A DNA stretch of 64,000 bases from NCBI RefSeq assembly GCF_001424585.1, contig NZ_LMPJ01000001.1, forward strand, positions 2,053-66,052, read 5' to 3'. This document shows positions 29,475 through 39,093 of this stretch, piece after piece (the stretch's first letter is position 1; each line of letters begins with the position of its first letter). Below the pieces are notes generated by a model. That model was not told the origin of the DNA. It was given only the letters and a program-made list of their open reading frames with translations, and did not search any database. Origin of the DNA: Chryseobacterium sp. Leaf180. Its GTDB lineage: Bacteria; Bacteroidota; Bacteroidia; Flavobacteriales; Weeksellaceae. Both the position numbers and the translations under genes were made by a program.

Positions 29475-31481
29475 ATGTACAGATTTAAACTTTTTATTTT
29501 AAGTTTTTTCACCGGATGTTGGTTAAATGCGCAGAATGTCGTTTGGCTGGATGAGCTCGACCTTAGTGTTTCTACGCAGGGTCACGGAACGCCTGGCATC
29601 AATACTTCAGTTGCGGGAAAACCGCTGACGATTGCAGGCGAAGTTTTCAAAAGAGGATTTGGCACGCACGCTGAAAGTTCTTTGCTGATCAACCTAGACG
29701 GAAAAGCATCAAAATTCACTGCGTTAGTAGGTCTGGATGATGAAGTGAAGGGGCAAGATCCAGCCGTGGAATTTGAGATTTATGGCGACAACAGAAAGCT
29801 CTGGTCAAGTGGAATTATGAAATTGGGAGACAAAGCTAAACCTCTTTCTGTTTCACTAAAAGGCATCAAACAATTAGAATTGTTGGTCACCGACGGCGGC
29901 AATGGTCCTTATTATGACCACGCCAACTGGGTTGAAGCAAAATTTGAAACTGACGGTGCGGTTACCGTAAAAACATTCAATCCCATTTCATCCGAAGAAT
30001 ATATTTTAACGCCAAAATCTCCTGCAACGCCAAGAATCAATTCGGCAGCAGTTTTCGGCGTTCGTCCAGGTTCTCCATTCTTGTTCAGGATTCCTGCAAC
30101 CGGGGAACGACCAATGACATTCTCTGTAAAAGGTCTTCCAAGAGGATTAAAATTAGATTATCAAACAGGAATTATCACAGGAAAACTGGATAAAACAGGA
30201 ATTTATGAAGTGGAATTGACCGCCAAAAATGCAAAAGGAAAAACTTCGAAAAAATTTAAAATAAATTGCGGCGAAAAGATTGCCCTCACGCCAACGATGG
30301 GTTGGAACAGCTGGAACTGTTTCGGACTTGAAGTCTCGGCCGATAAAGTAAAACGCGCTGCGGATGCTCTGATTAAAAGCGGATTGGCAGACCACGGATG
30401 GAGCTACATCAACATCGATGATTCCTGGCAGTATAACCGGGATTCCAAAGGTCATCCTAAGATGCGTGATGAAAAAGGATTTATTATTCCCAATGCCAAA
30501 TTTCCTGATATAAAAGGCCTTGCAGATTATGTTCACAACAACGGATTGAAAATAGGAATTTATTCTTCTCCCGGTCCGTGGACCTGCGGTGGATCTCTCG
30601 GCAGTTACGGCTACGAAAAACAGGATGCCGAAAGCTATTCAAAATTTGGAATCGATTACTTGAAATACGACTGGTGCAGCTATGGAGGTGTCCTCGACGG
30701 TCTGCCGGAAAACGATCCTTTTAAAGTTCCTTCTTTGGCATTTCAGGGTGGAGGCGATCCGGAGAAAGGCGTAAAACCTTTCAAACTGATGGGTGATTTA
30801 CTCCGTCAGCAGCCACGCGATATTGTCTACAATCTTTGCCAATACGGGATGGGCGATGTCTGGAAATGGGGAGATAAGGTTGAAGCGCAATCCTGGAGAA
30901 CCACCAACGATATTACTGATACCTGGGCGAGTGTGAAAAGTATTGCACTGGCTCAAGATAAAGCCGCCCCGTTCGCAAAACCGGGCAACTGGAATGATCC
31001 TGATATGCTGGTAGTTGGTGAAGTCGGCTGGGGAAATCCGCACAAAAGCCGTTTGAAACCCGATGAGCAATATCTTCACATCAGCCTTTGGAGCATATTT
31101 TCAGCACCGCTTCTTATTGGTTGCGACCTGGAAAAACTTAATGATTTCACACTAAATCTTTTAACGAATGATGAGGTAATTGCTGTGAATCAGGATGCTT
31201 TGGGAAAACAGGGCGTTTGCCTTCAGACAGTCGGCGAACTTAAAATCTATGTAAAAGAACTGGAAGACGGCAGCAAAGCGGTCGCATTTGCCAATTTCGG
31301 AAGAGAACAAGTGAGTATGAATTATAAAGATTTTTCAAAACTTGGAATATCAGGAAAACAAACAATCCGTGATCTCTGGCGACAGAAAGATATTGCGAAA
31401 TTAAATACTGTAAACGAAAGCCTGCCATTGGAAATCCCGGCCCACGGTGTCGCTTATTACAGGTTTATCGGAAGTAAATAA
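29475..31481 (+). CDS. GH27 alpha-galactosidase with NPCBM and Ig-like domains
   Basis: The 668-residue secreted enzyme carries an N-terminal NPCBM domain (about 20-160; GTHAESSLLINLDG), a putative Ig/cadherin-like domain (about 180-265; LPRGLKLDYQTGIITG) and a GH27 barrel from LTPTMGWNSWNCFG. The nucleophile is Asp399 (YLKYDWCSYG) and the acid/base Asp510 (WNDPDMLVVG). It releases alpha-D-galactose, a known decoration of complex xylan side chains, in the periplasm. It sits among GH43 and GH31 genes in the long unit. GH27 also contains beta-L-arabinopyranosidases, which cannot be excluded. Confidence 0.9.
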   Translation: MYRFKLFILSFFTGCWLNAQNVVWLDELDLSVSTQGHGTPGINTSVAGKPLTIAGEVFKRGFGTHAESSLLINLDGKASKFTALVGLDDEVKGQDPAVEFEIYGDNRKLWSSGIMKLGDKAKPLSVSLKGIKQLELLVTDGGNGPYYDHANWVEAKFETDGAVTVKTFNPISSEEYILTPKSPATPRINSAAVFGVRPGSPFLFRIPATGERPMTFSVKGLPRGLKLDYQTGIITGKLDKTGIYEVELTAKNAKGKTSKKFKINCGEKIALTPTMGWNSWNCFGLEVSADKVKRAADALIKSGLADHGWSYINIDDSWQYNRDSKGHPKMRDEKGFIIPNAKFPDIKGLADYVHNNGLKIGIYSSPGPWTCGGSLGSYGYEKQDAESYSKFGIDYLKYDWCSYGGVLDGLPENDPFKVPSLAFQGGGDPEKGVKPFKLMGDLLRQQPRDIVYNLCQYGMGDVWKWGDKVEAQSWRTTNDITDTWASVKSIALAQDKAAPFAKPGNWNDPDMLVVGEVGWGNPHKSRLKPDEQYLHISLWSIFSAPLLIGCDLEKLNDFTLNLLTNDEVIAVNQDALGKQGVCLQTVGELKIYVKELEDGSKAVAFANFGREQVSMNYKDFSKLGISGKQTIRDLWRQKDIAKLNTVNESLPLEIPAHGVAYYRFIGSK

Positions 31482-31503
31482 TCACATTTTAAAATACTTT
31501 AAT

Positions 31504-34086
31504 ATGAATTGGAAAACAATCATCTGCCTTTTTATTCTGTTTCCCTTATTTGGAAGCGGACAAACCTACCTCAGTCATATCGTCAATAAAGATGGTGTGA
31601 CGGTAAAGCTGTCAGAAGGTATTTTGAAACTAAATCCTGTTCATAAAAATGCGGTTAGAATACAATGGATAAAAGATTTACCCGCGGAAGAACTTGAGTT
31701 TGTGTTGATCAATAAGCTGGGAATTCCAAAATTCAAATGTTCGGAGGATAAAGATTTTTTAAAACTTAAATCAGGAAATGTGACGGTTTTGTTCGATAAG
31801 AAAACTTCCAGACTAAAATTTCTTGATAAAAAAGGAAAAGTGTTGCTGTCTGAAGCGATATACAGTCGGAAATTAACCGACAACACCGTTTCATCCCAGC
31901 CTTGCTACATAGCAGAACAGGGTTTTGAAACACCATCTGATGAATATCTTTTTGGCTTGGGACAGTTTCAGGACGGTCATTATAATCTGAAAAATATCAG
32001 CAGAAAACTCATTCAGGTCAACAGCCAGATTGCCTTGCCATTCCTTTATTCATCAAAAGGGTATGGTATTTTGTGGCATCAGTACGGCTTATCGTGGTTC
32101 AATCCGGCGGACAATAATGTGGAACTGAAAAAAGAATCGTCTTCCAAAGGAGAAGAAAAAGAAGTGACCACAACCAGCGGAACGATGAAGGTTTCCCAGC
32201 AGCAGGCCTTCTACAAAGGCAAATTATCTTTAAATAAAGATTCCGACTATACTTTTATGCTCGATCTGGGCGATATGGATAACCGCCATTTACTGATAAT
32301 TGACAGAAAACCGGTGATTGACCAATCCAACCTTTGGCTGCCTCCAGCTGTCAGCACAAAAATTAGTTTGAAAGCTGGTGAACATCAGATTGAGGTTGTC
32401 TGTAAAGCCTCCAACACACCAGTTTTAAAATGGAGCGAAGCAGGTGATGTCACAACTTTCCGTTCGCCTAACAGCAAAGCCTTGGATTATGTTTTTTTTG
32501 CCGGGAATGATACCGATGAAGTGATAGAGGCTTACAGAGAACTTTCCGGTGAGGTTCCGATGCTTCCGAAATGGGCTTTTGGATATTGGCAGTGCCGGGA
32601 AAGATACACTTCAGCTTCGCAGCTTGTGGAGACTGTGAAAGAATTTAGAAAAAGAAAATTGCCAATGGATGTCATCGTTCAGGATTGGCAGTATTGGGGG
32701 AAATACGGATGGGGCGTTCCGAAATTTGATGAAAAGAATTATCCGAACCCGGAACAGTTCATTGAAGAATTACATCAGTTAAATTCAAAATTCTCCGTAT
32801 CCGTATGGGAAAATTTAGATAAAAAATCAGATGTTGCGATAGATTATCAAGGTCTTTACATTCCGGACAGTCCGTGGATTGATATTTATAATCCGAAAAC
32901 ACAAAATGTACACTGGAATGCCTTGAATGATAACCTTTTTAAATATGGTGTTGATTCCTGGTGGATGGATGCGACAGAACCGGAAAACGATGCATTGGCG
33001 GGGAAAAAAACGTATTTCGGAGCCGGAGAATTTTACAGATTGACGTATCCTTTATTTGTGAGCCAGGCGGTTTATGACGGACAGAGAAAAACAAATCCTG
33101 AGAAAAGAGTGGTGATTTTAACACGATCTGCATTCCCCGGTCAGCAGCGGTACGGAACCATCAACTGGTCGGGAGACATCGGCTGGGATTGGGATACTTA
33201 CAAAAGACAGATCGTCGCCGGACTTAATTATTCATTGACCGGAATGCCGTATTGGACAACCGATATCGGTGGCTTTTTCCGACCGGGTTCTTCTCAATAT
33301 ACCGACCCAAAATACCACGACATATTGATGCGTTGGTTTCAATGGGGAGTTTTTTGCCCGATTTTCAGGACTCACGGTTACCAATCGGAAACTGAACCTT
33401 GGAAATATGGCGATAAAGTGGAAGGCGAAATGCGGGATTTAATCAATCTTCGGTATCAGTTATTGCCTTATATTTATTCTCAATCTTGGGAAGTTTCTCA
33501 CAATAATTCTACAATAATGCGTCCGATGGTGATGGATTTCAAAGATGATCCGGAAGCAGTGAAACAGGCGTATCAGTATATGTTTGGAAAATCGATTTTG
33601 GTTGCTCCTGTCACAATGCCGGAAGCAAAAAACTGGCAAGTCTATCTTCCAAACGGAACTTCGTGGTACGACTTCTGGACGGATAAAAGCTATGACGGCG
33701 GACAAGATATAACGGCTGATGCTTCTGGAAACAAAATTCCCCTGTTCGTCAAATCAGGATCTATTATTCCTTTCGGACCGATAATGCAATATTCTTCCGA
33801 AAAATCAAATGATGCATTGACCATTAAAGTGTATGCCGGACAAAACGGTTTTTTTGAACTTTATGAAGATGAAGGCGATAATTACAATTATGAAAAAGGA
33901 AATTACAGCCTGATTCCATTTTCCTGGAACGAGAAAAACAAAACTTTGAAGATTGGCGAGCGGAAAGGTTTATATGAAGGAATTACAGAAAAAAGAATTT
34001 TCAATATCAGCTTAATCGGTTTGAATGGTAAAATAGTCAGCAGAAAAATTCTGTATGATGGTCGTGCTGTTATGTCAAGATTTTAA
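31504..34086 (+). CDS. GH31 alpha-xylosidase/alpha-glucosidase with inserted PA14-like domain
   Basis: The frame is open to 31447, but the ATG at 31504 gives a proper signal peptide (MNWKTIICLF…GSGQ) and avoids overlap with GH27. The 860-residue enzyme has a GH31 N-domain (LFGLGQFQDGHYN), a PA14-like insertion (about 215-320), the barrel motif DVIVQDWQYWG, nucleophile Asp489 (WWMDATEPE) and acid/base Asp558 (NWSGDIGWDW). PA14-bearing GH31 proteins in Bacteroidetes are often alpha-xylosidases, so removal of alpha-xylosyl caps is favoured. Confidence 0.88.
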   Translation: MNWKTIICLFILFPLFGSGQTYLSHIVNKDGVTVKLSEGILKLNPVHKNAVRIQWIKDLPAEELEFVLINKLGIPKFKCSEDKDFLKLKSGNVTVLFDKKTSRLKFLDKKGKVLLSEAIYSRKLTDNTVSSQPCYIAEQGFETPSDEYLFGLGQFQDGHYNLKNISRKLIQVNSQIALPFLYSSKGYGILWHQYGLSWFNPADNNVELKKESSSKGEEKEVTTTSGTMKVSQQQAFYKGKLSLNKDSDYTFMLDLGDMDNRHLLIIDRKPVIDQSNLWLPPAVSTKISLKAGEHQIEVVCKASNTPVLKWSEAGDVTTFRSPNSKALDYVFFAGNDTDEVIEAYRELSGEVPMLPKWAFGYWQCRERYTSASQLVETVKEFRKRKLPMDVIVQDWQYWGKYGWGVPKFDEKNYPNPEQFIEELHQLNSKFSVSVWENLDKKSDVAIDYQGLYIPDSPWIDIYNPKTQNVHWNALNDNLFKYGVDSWWMDATEPENDALAGKKTYFGAGEFYRLTYPLFVSQAVYDGQRKTNPEKRVVILTRSAFPGQQRYGTINWSGDIGWDWDTYKRQIVAGLNYSLTGMPYWTTDIGGFFRPGSSQYTDPKYHDILMRWFQWGVFCPIFRTHGYQSETEPWKYGDKVEGEMRDLINLRYQLLPYIYSQSWEVSHNNSTIMRPMVMDFKDDPEAVKQAYQYMFGKSILVAPVTMPEAKNWQVYLPNGTSWYDFWTDKSYDGGQDITADASGNKIPLFVKSGSIIPFGPIMQYSSEKSNDALTIKVYAGQNGFFELYEDEGDNYNYEKGNYSLIPFSWNEKNKTLKIGERKGLYEGITEKRIFNISLIGLNGKIVSRKILYDGRAVMSRF

Positions 34087-34101
34087 AGAAATAAATTGAA
34101 T

Positions 34102-35505
34102 ATGAAAAAGATAAAAATAATAAACGGTCTTGCTTTTTGCAGTTTAAGTGCAAATGCTTTTGCCCAAAATCCTGTTATCCAGACGCATTTTTCACCAGAT
34201 CCTGCGCCAATGGTTTATAAAGATAAAATGTACGTTTACACAGGCGACGATATTCCGGGATATGATTTTTATTATATGACGAAATGGAGAGTTCATTCAT
34301 CCGAAGATATGGTCAACTGGACAGATCACGGCGTTCCGATTTCCTTAGAATCCTTCAGTTGGGCTCGTGACCGCGCCTGGGCAGCACAATGTGTTCAGCG
34401 TGACGGTAAATTTTATTGGTACATCTGTGCTCAGACGGTTGATAACAATATGGCAATTGGCGTTGCAGTTTCCGACAGTCCGACCGGCCCATTCAAAGAT
34501 GCTTTGGGAAAACCTTTGGTGACAACGGGAACCTGGGATAATATCGACCCGACCGTTTTTATTGATGATGACGGACAGGCTTATCTCTATTGGGGAAACA
34601 GCAAATTATTTTATGTGAAGCTCAATAAAAATATGACTTCTTATGATGATAAAATCACAGAAGTTCCGCAATCGGTGGAAGCTTTCGGAGGACTGAGACG
34701 TCCGGGAAAAAGTGAAGACGTTTTGCAGAAACAGGAAAAATTTAATGATGTTTATGTAGAAGGGCCTTGGTTTTATAAACGAAACAAAAAATATTATCTG
34801 ATGTACGCAGGAATGACAGACCGCACGGAATGTCTTTCCTACTCAACAAGTTCCTCGCCAACCGGACCGTGGAAATATCAGGGAAAAATAATGACCGACC
34901 AGCCAACCAACAGCTTTACCAACCACGGCGGAATTATTGATTTCAGAGGAAAATCCTATCTGTTTTATCATACAGGATTGCTGCCCGGTGCAGGAAGTTA
35001 TGGCAGATCGACTGCGATTGAAGAATTTAAGTACAATGCAGACGGAACCATTCCTAAAATCACAATGACGAAAGAGGGCGTAAATCCTGTCAGAATATTA
35101 AATCCTTACCAAAGAAATGAAGCGGAGACAATTGCCTGGTCGGAGAAATGCAGCACCTCAGAGAACAAAAAAACAGGTGTTTTTGTTTCTGATATAAGAG
35201 TTGGAGGTTACATAAAAGTTCGTGCGGTAGATTTTGGAAAAGGAGTTTCGGAATTCTCAGCTTCTGTGGCAGCAGGACTTGATGGCGGAATTTTAGAAGT
35301 CAGACTTGATAAAACAGACGGACAAAAATTAGCTGAAATCGAGGTTCCACGAACTGGCGGTTGGGAAGAGTTTAAAACGCTGACTTCAAAAATAACAGAA
35401 TCCGTTTCAGGCGTCCACGATGTCTATTTTGTATTTAAAGGAAAAAATATCACGGCAGGTAGAAAGCTTTTCAATTTCGACCACTGGAGTTTTCAGAAAA
35501 AGTAA
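34102..35505 (+). CDS. GH43 arabinoxylan hydrolase with CBM6-like C-terminus (paralogue 2 of 3)
   Basis: The first possible start is a TTG at 34096. The ATG at 34102 is preferred and gives a signal peptide ending NAFAQ (467 residues). Catalytic residues lie in [23 protein letters not shown] and YVEGPWFYKR. Compared with its paralogues it carries an extra segment of about 15-20 residues before the acid Glu (FGGLRRPGKSEDVLQKQEKF), next to the active-site cleft, which may change specificity. A CBM6-like domain makes up the C-terminal third. Only 7 bp separate it from the next paralogue. Confidence 0.87.
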   Translation: MKKIKIINGLAFCSLSANAFAQNPVIQTHFSPDPAPMVYKDKMYVYTGDDIPGYDFYYMTKWRVHSSEDMVNWTDHGVPISLESFSWARDRAWAAQCVQRDGKFYWYICAQTVDNNMAIGVAVSDSPTGPFKDALGKPLVTTGTWDNIDPTVFIDDDGQAYLYWGNSKLFYVKLNKNMTSYDDKITEVPQSVEAFGGLRRPGKSEDVLQKQEKFNDVYVEGPWFYKRNKKYYLMYAGMTDRTECLSYSTSSSPTGPWKYQGKIMTDQPTNSFTNHGGIIDFRGKSYLFYHTGLLPGAGSYGRSTAIEEFKYNADGTIPKITMTKEGVNPVRILNPYQRNEAETIAWSEKCSTSENKKTGVFVSDIRVGGYIKVRAVDFGKGVSEFSASVAAGLDGGILEVRLDKTDGQKLAEIEVPRTGGWEEFKTLTSKITESVSGVHDVYFVFKGKNITAGRKLFNFDHWSFQKK

Positions 35506-35511
35506 ATCAAT

Positions 35512-36876
35512 ATGAAAATAACAATAAAATCAATCATAAATGTCTGTCTAATAGGATTTTCGGGAATGTTATTTTCGCAGAATCCCATTATCCAAACCAA
35601 TTACACCGCAGATCCGGCACCGATGGTTTATAATGACAGGCTTTACGTTTATACCACACACGACGAGGACGATTCCACCTGGTTTACGATGAACGACTGG
35701 AAAGTATATTCTACCAACGATATGGTGAACTGGACGGACCACGGGACAATTCTTTCCTACAAAGATTTTGATTGGGCAAAGCGGGATGCGTGGGCGGCAC
35801 AATGTGTTGAAAGAAACGGCAAATTTTTTATGTACGTGCCGATGATTTCGAAAACCAATAATAAAGGCGCGATTGGCGTTGCGGTTGGCGACAGTCCGTT
35901 TGGTCCGTTTCACGATCCGCTTGGGAAACCGTTGGTACAGAGCGAGTGGGGCGATATTGATCCAACTATTTTCGTGGATAATGACGGACAGGCGCATCTG
36001 TATTGGGGAAATCCAAAATTGAAATATGTGAAGCTGAATCAGGATATGATTTCCTATTCCGGCGATATTGTTGAGGTTCCGATGACTGAAGAATCTTTCG
36101 GAAAGCGGGAAGGAAATCCGGAAAGACCAACGAAATACGAGGAAGGACCTTGGCTTTATAAACGAAAAAATCTGTATTATCTCTTCTGGCCGGGTGGTCC
36201 GCTTCCTGAATTCATCGGATATTCTACCAGCAAAAGTCCGCAAGGTCCGTGGAAATATGGCGGAATCGTAATGCCTGCGGAAGGAAAATCTTTCACCAAC
36301 CATCCCGGCGTTATTGATTTTAAAGGGAAAACCTATTTTTTCTACCACAACGGTGCGTTGCCGGGCGGTAGCGGATTTACACGTTCGGTAAGTGTGCAGG
36401 AATTAGAATTTAACAAAGATGGCTCTATTTCTCCATTCAAAATGACGACTGGGATTTCCAAAGCTATTGCAACCGTTAATCCTTACGCATTCAATCAGGC
36501 TGAAATGATGGCTTGGTCGGAAAATGTAAAGTCATATCAGAATAAAGAAGCCGGCGTTTTTATTAAAGCCAAAAAAAACGGTGCTTACACGAGCGTGAAA
36601 AATGTTGATTTCGGTAAAAAAGGTGCAGCCGAATTTTCTGCAAGAGTAGGAACGACGCATAACAGCAAAGTGACGCTTGATGTTCGTTTGGACAGTCTAA
36701 ACGGGAAAGTAATTGCAACGGTAAAAGTTCCGCTGACTGGTGGAGACGACCGCTGGCAAAATGTGAAAGCTGAACTAAAAGAAAAAATCAGTGGCGTTCA
36801 CGATGTATTTTTTGTGTTTAACGGAAAAGCAGAAAAAGATATTATGTTTTTCGATTATTGGATGTTTTCAAAATAA
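35512..36876 (+). CDS. GH43 arabinoxylan hydrolase with CBM6-like C-terminus (paralogue 3 of 3)
   Basis: The 454-residue protein has a signal peptide (…MLFSQ) and the same [17 protein letters not shown] start as paralogue 1, sharing its HDEDDxxxFxMxDW segment. The central Asp is in [13 protein letters not shown] and the acid Glu in [10 protein letters not shown], followed by a CBM6-like domain (about 325-454). Resemblance to paralogue 1 suggests duplication within the locus. It is packed 6 bp from both neighbours, implying co-translation. Confidence 0.87.
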   Translation: MKITIKSIINVCLIGFSGMLFSQNPIIQTNYTADPAPMVYNDRLYVYTTHDEDDSTWFTMNDWKVYSTNDMVNWTDHGTILSYKDFDWAKRDAWAAQCVERNGKFFMYVPMISKTNNKGAIGVAVGDSPFGPFHDPLGKPLVQSEWGDIDPTIFVDNDGQAHLYWGNPKLKYVKLNQDMISYSGDIVEVPMTEESFGKREGNPERPTKYEEGPWLYKRKNLYYLFWPGGPLPEFIGYSTSKSPQGPWKYGGIVMPAEGKSFTNHPGVIDFKGKTYFFYHNGALPGGSGFTRSVSVQELEFNKDGSISPFKMTTGISKAIATVNPYAFNQAEMMAWSENVKSYQNKEAGVFIKAKKNGAYTSVKNVDFGKKGAAEFSARVGTTHNSKVTLDVRLDSLNGKVIATVKVPLTGGDDRWQNVKAELKEKISGVHDVFFVFNGKAEKDIMFFDYWMFSK

Positions 36877-36882
36877 TTTAAA

Positions 36883-38826
36883 ATGAAAAAATTTACACTT
36901 TTATTTATATCATTAATAAGTTTCTGTTTTTTATCAAAACTTAAAGCGCAGGTTGCAGAAGTTTCAAGTCCCGATGGAAAACTGAAGCTGAATGTATTTT
37001 CAGAGAACGGAAATGCTTTGTACTCCGTCACTTTTCAGGGAAAAATGATGCTGGAAAAATCGCCGTTAGGTTTAATCACCAATGAGTCTGATTTTTCTAA
37101 AAATTTAAAATTCATTAACAGCAAAAAAGATGTTTTTGCCAAAACCTATTCCAACGAAAAAATCAAAAAATCAAAGGTTAATTATAGTGCTAATGTGCTG
37201 ACTGTCAGTTTTAAAAATGCCTACGATTTTGACCTCGAAATTGAATTTCAAGTAAGCGATAACAATATTGCTTTTCGCTACAGTATTGAACCAATGAAAG
37301 ACCGCCTCAGCGTTGTAGTACAGTCAGAAATTACAGGGTACAGATTTCCGTCTCAAACCACAACGTTCCTCTCACCAATGATGAAGCCGATGACAGGTTT
37401 TGCCCGAACAGCACCGAGCTACGAAAGTGGTTACAAAGCCGATGCAGAATTAGGAATGAAAGCCGATTATGGTTACGTTTTTCCAGGACTTTTTCACAAT
37501 GGGAATGACAGCTGGATTTTACTGTCTGAAACTGGAGTAAGCAGTTTATACTGCGCTTCTCATCTGGATACAACTTCTGAAAAAAATCTTTATAAAGTAG
37601 CTTATCCTAATATGGCAGAAAACAACGGTTTCGGAAGTTCCGGAGCAGCGATTTCTCTTCCGGGAACAACTCCGTGGCGAACCATCACCATCGGCGATTC
37701 TCTGAAACCAATCGTTGAAACAACAATTCCGTTTGATGTGGTCGACCCGCTTTATGAGCCTTCTCAAAAATACCAGTTCGGAAAATCTACCTGGAGCTGG
37801 ATTCTGTGGCAGGATAACAGTATGAATTATGAAGACCAAACTAAGTTTATTGATTTGGCATCAAAACTCGGTTATGAATACATTTTAATTGATGCTCTTT
37901 GGGATAAAAATATTGGCAAAGAAAGAATGAAAGAACTAATTCAATACGCAAAATCCAAAAATGTGGAGGTGATGCTGTGGTACAATTCAAACGGAGCCGC
38001 CAATGATGCGCCAATGGGACCTAGAAACAAAATGAGTAGTTCGGTGGAACGGAAAAAAGAAATGAAATGGCTGAAAGAAGCTGGCGTAAAAGGTCTTAAA
38101 GTCGATTTCTTCGGGGGAGACAAGCAGGAAACAATGCGTCTGTACGAAGATATTTTGTCGGATGCCAATGATTTTGGTCTCACCATTATTTTCCACGGCG
38201 CCACTTTGCCGCGAGGATGGGAGGTAATGTACCCGAATTATGCCGGAAGCGAAGCTGTTTTAGCCTCAGAAATGCTTTATTTTTCAGAGGATGTCCGCAA
38301 GCAGGAAGCATTTTTTGCGACTTTGCATCCTTTCATCAGAAACACTGTCGGAAGTATGGAATTTGGCGGAACTTTCCTCAATAAATTTTTAAAAAAATCA
38401 AATAAAGACAAAAATAAAAGACACACCACAGACGGTTTCCAATTGGCGACGGCTGTTCTGTTTCAGAATCCGGTTCAGATGTTTGCAGTGATGCCCAATA
38501 ATCTTACCGATGTTCCACAATTCCAGATTGATTTCATGAAAGAAGTTCCCACGCTTTGGGACGAAACGGTTTTCATCGACGGCTATCCCGGAAAATATTC
38601 TGTGATTGCAAGAAAACATCAGAATCAATGGTTTGTTGCGGGAATCAATGCAGAAAAAACGGTTAAAAAACTGAAAATTAAGCTCCCAATGTTTGCCGGG
38701 AAAACCGTGAAACTCATCAATGACGATGCTCAGGGAAATTCATCTGAAAAAGAAGTGAAAGTTAATGACAAAGGAGAATTCAAAGTAGAAATTCAGCCAA
38801 ATGGAGGGTTTGTTTTGAGGAACTAA
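36883..38826 (+). CDS. GH97 glycoside hydrolase, retaining alpha-galactosidase type
   Basis: The 647-residue protein (signal to KAQ) has the GH97 N-terminal super-sandwich (VSSPDGKLKLNVFSENG), a central barrel (TWSWILWQD, YILIDALWD) and a C-terminal beta domain. GH97 splits into inverting alpha-glucosidases (SusB) and retaining alpha-galactosidases that use an Asp nucleophile. Here Asp408 in GLKVDFFGGD is in that nucleophile position and Glu463 (LASEMLYF) is 55 residues later, the spacing I recall for BtGal97a (Asp415/Glu470). A retaining alpha-galactosidase is inferred, overlapping the role of GH27. Confidence 0.87.
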   Translation: MKKFTLLFISLISFCFLSKLKAQVAEVSSPDGKLKLNVFSENGNALYSVTFQGKMMLEKSPLGLITNESDFSKNLKFINSKKDVFAKTYSNEKIKKSKVNYSANVLTVSFKNAYDFDLEIEFQVSDNNIAFRYSIEPMKDRLSVVVQSEITGYRFPSQTTTFLSPMMKPMTGFARTAPSYESGYKADAELGMKADYGYVFPGLFHNGNDSWILLSETGVSSLYCASHLDTTSEKNLYKVAYPNMAENNGFGSSGAAISLPGTTPWRTITIGDSLKPIVETTIPFDVVDPLYEPSQKYQFGKSTWSWILWQDNSMNYEDQTKFIDLASKLGYEYILIDALWDKNIGKERMKELIQYAKSKNVEVMLWYNSNGAANDAPMGPRNKMSSSVERKKEMKWLKEAGVKGLKVDFFGGDKQETMRLYEDILSDANDFGLTIIFHGATLPRGWEVMYPNYAGSEAVLASEMLYFSEDVRKQEAFFATLHPFIRNTVGSMEFGGTFLNKFLKKSNKDKNKRHTTDGFQLATAVLFQNPVQMFAVMPNNLTDVPQFQIDFMKEVPTLWDETVFIDGYPGKYSVIARKHQNQWFVAGINAEKTVKKLKIKLPMFAGKTVKLINDDAQGNSSEKEVKVNDKGEFKVEIQPNGGFVLRN

Positions 38827-38841
38827 CACTGGAATGATTTG

Positions 38842-38919
38842 GGCAGCTTTATCCGCCGTCCGTTCCCGCTTTTTGTTCCGCTTTGCTCCACAAAAAGAGC
38901 TCCACTCAGGTCGGGCTGC
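38842..38919 (+). repeat. Dispersed intergenic stem-loop element, copy 3
   Basis: A compact 78-bp copy from GGCAGC to GGGCTGC with inner stem CTTTTTGT/ACAAAAAG, followed by the shared right flank AGATTCGCCG. Confidence 0.8.
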
Positions 38920-38940
38920 GGGAGATTCGCCGCAACAGGA

Positions 38941-39052
38941 GAATCCGAAGGATTCAATATCAATAGCCGTAGGTGAAATCGAGGAACAAGATTCGGCGAA
39001 GCCAAACCTATGGAACAGAAAACATACAAAAGGCGAACCCCTGAAAGGGTTC
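38941..39052 (+). repeat. Short hairpin repeats between copy 3 and GH115
   Basis: GAATCC-GAA-GGATTC (38941-38955) and GAACCC-CTGAAA-GGGTTC (39035-39052) are small perfect hairpins, both followed by CAAT, so they look like members of one short family. AGCCGTAGGTGAAAT between them resembles the CCGTAGG family. The whole 267-bp gap is a mosaic of repeats without a gene. Confidence 0.5.
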
Positions 39053-39093
39053 AATTAATTATAAAGCCAAAGAATCAAAATAAAATAAAGATT

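Noticed and set aside
31447..31503. An upstream start for GH31 that overlaps the end of GH27
   Set aside because: It would put 19 polar residues before an otherwise normal signal peptide; the ATG at 31504 is preferred.
35569..36348. A 259-codon open frame antisense to a GH43 gene
   Set aside because: The + strand frame has a signal peptide, catalytic motifs and tight operon spacing. The antisense translation has no recognisable domain and reflects codon bias.
39010..39093. An upstream start for GH115
   Set aside because: The extension is encoded by repeat DNA (hairpin GAACCC...GGGTTC) and would bury the signal sequence.
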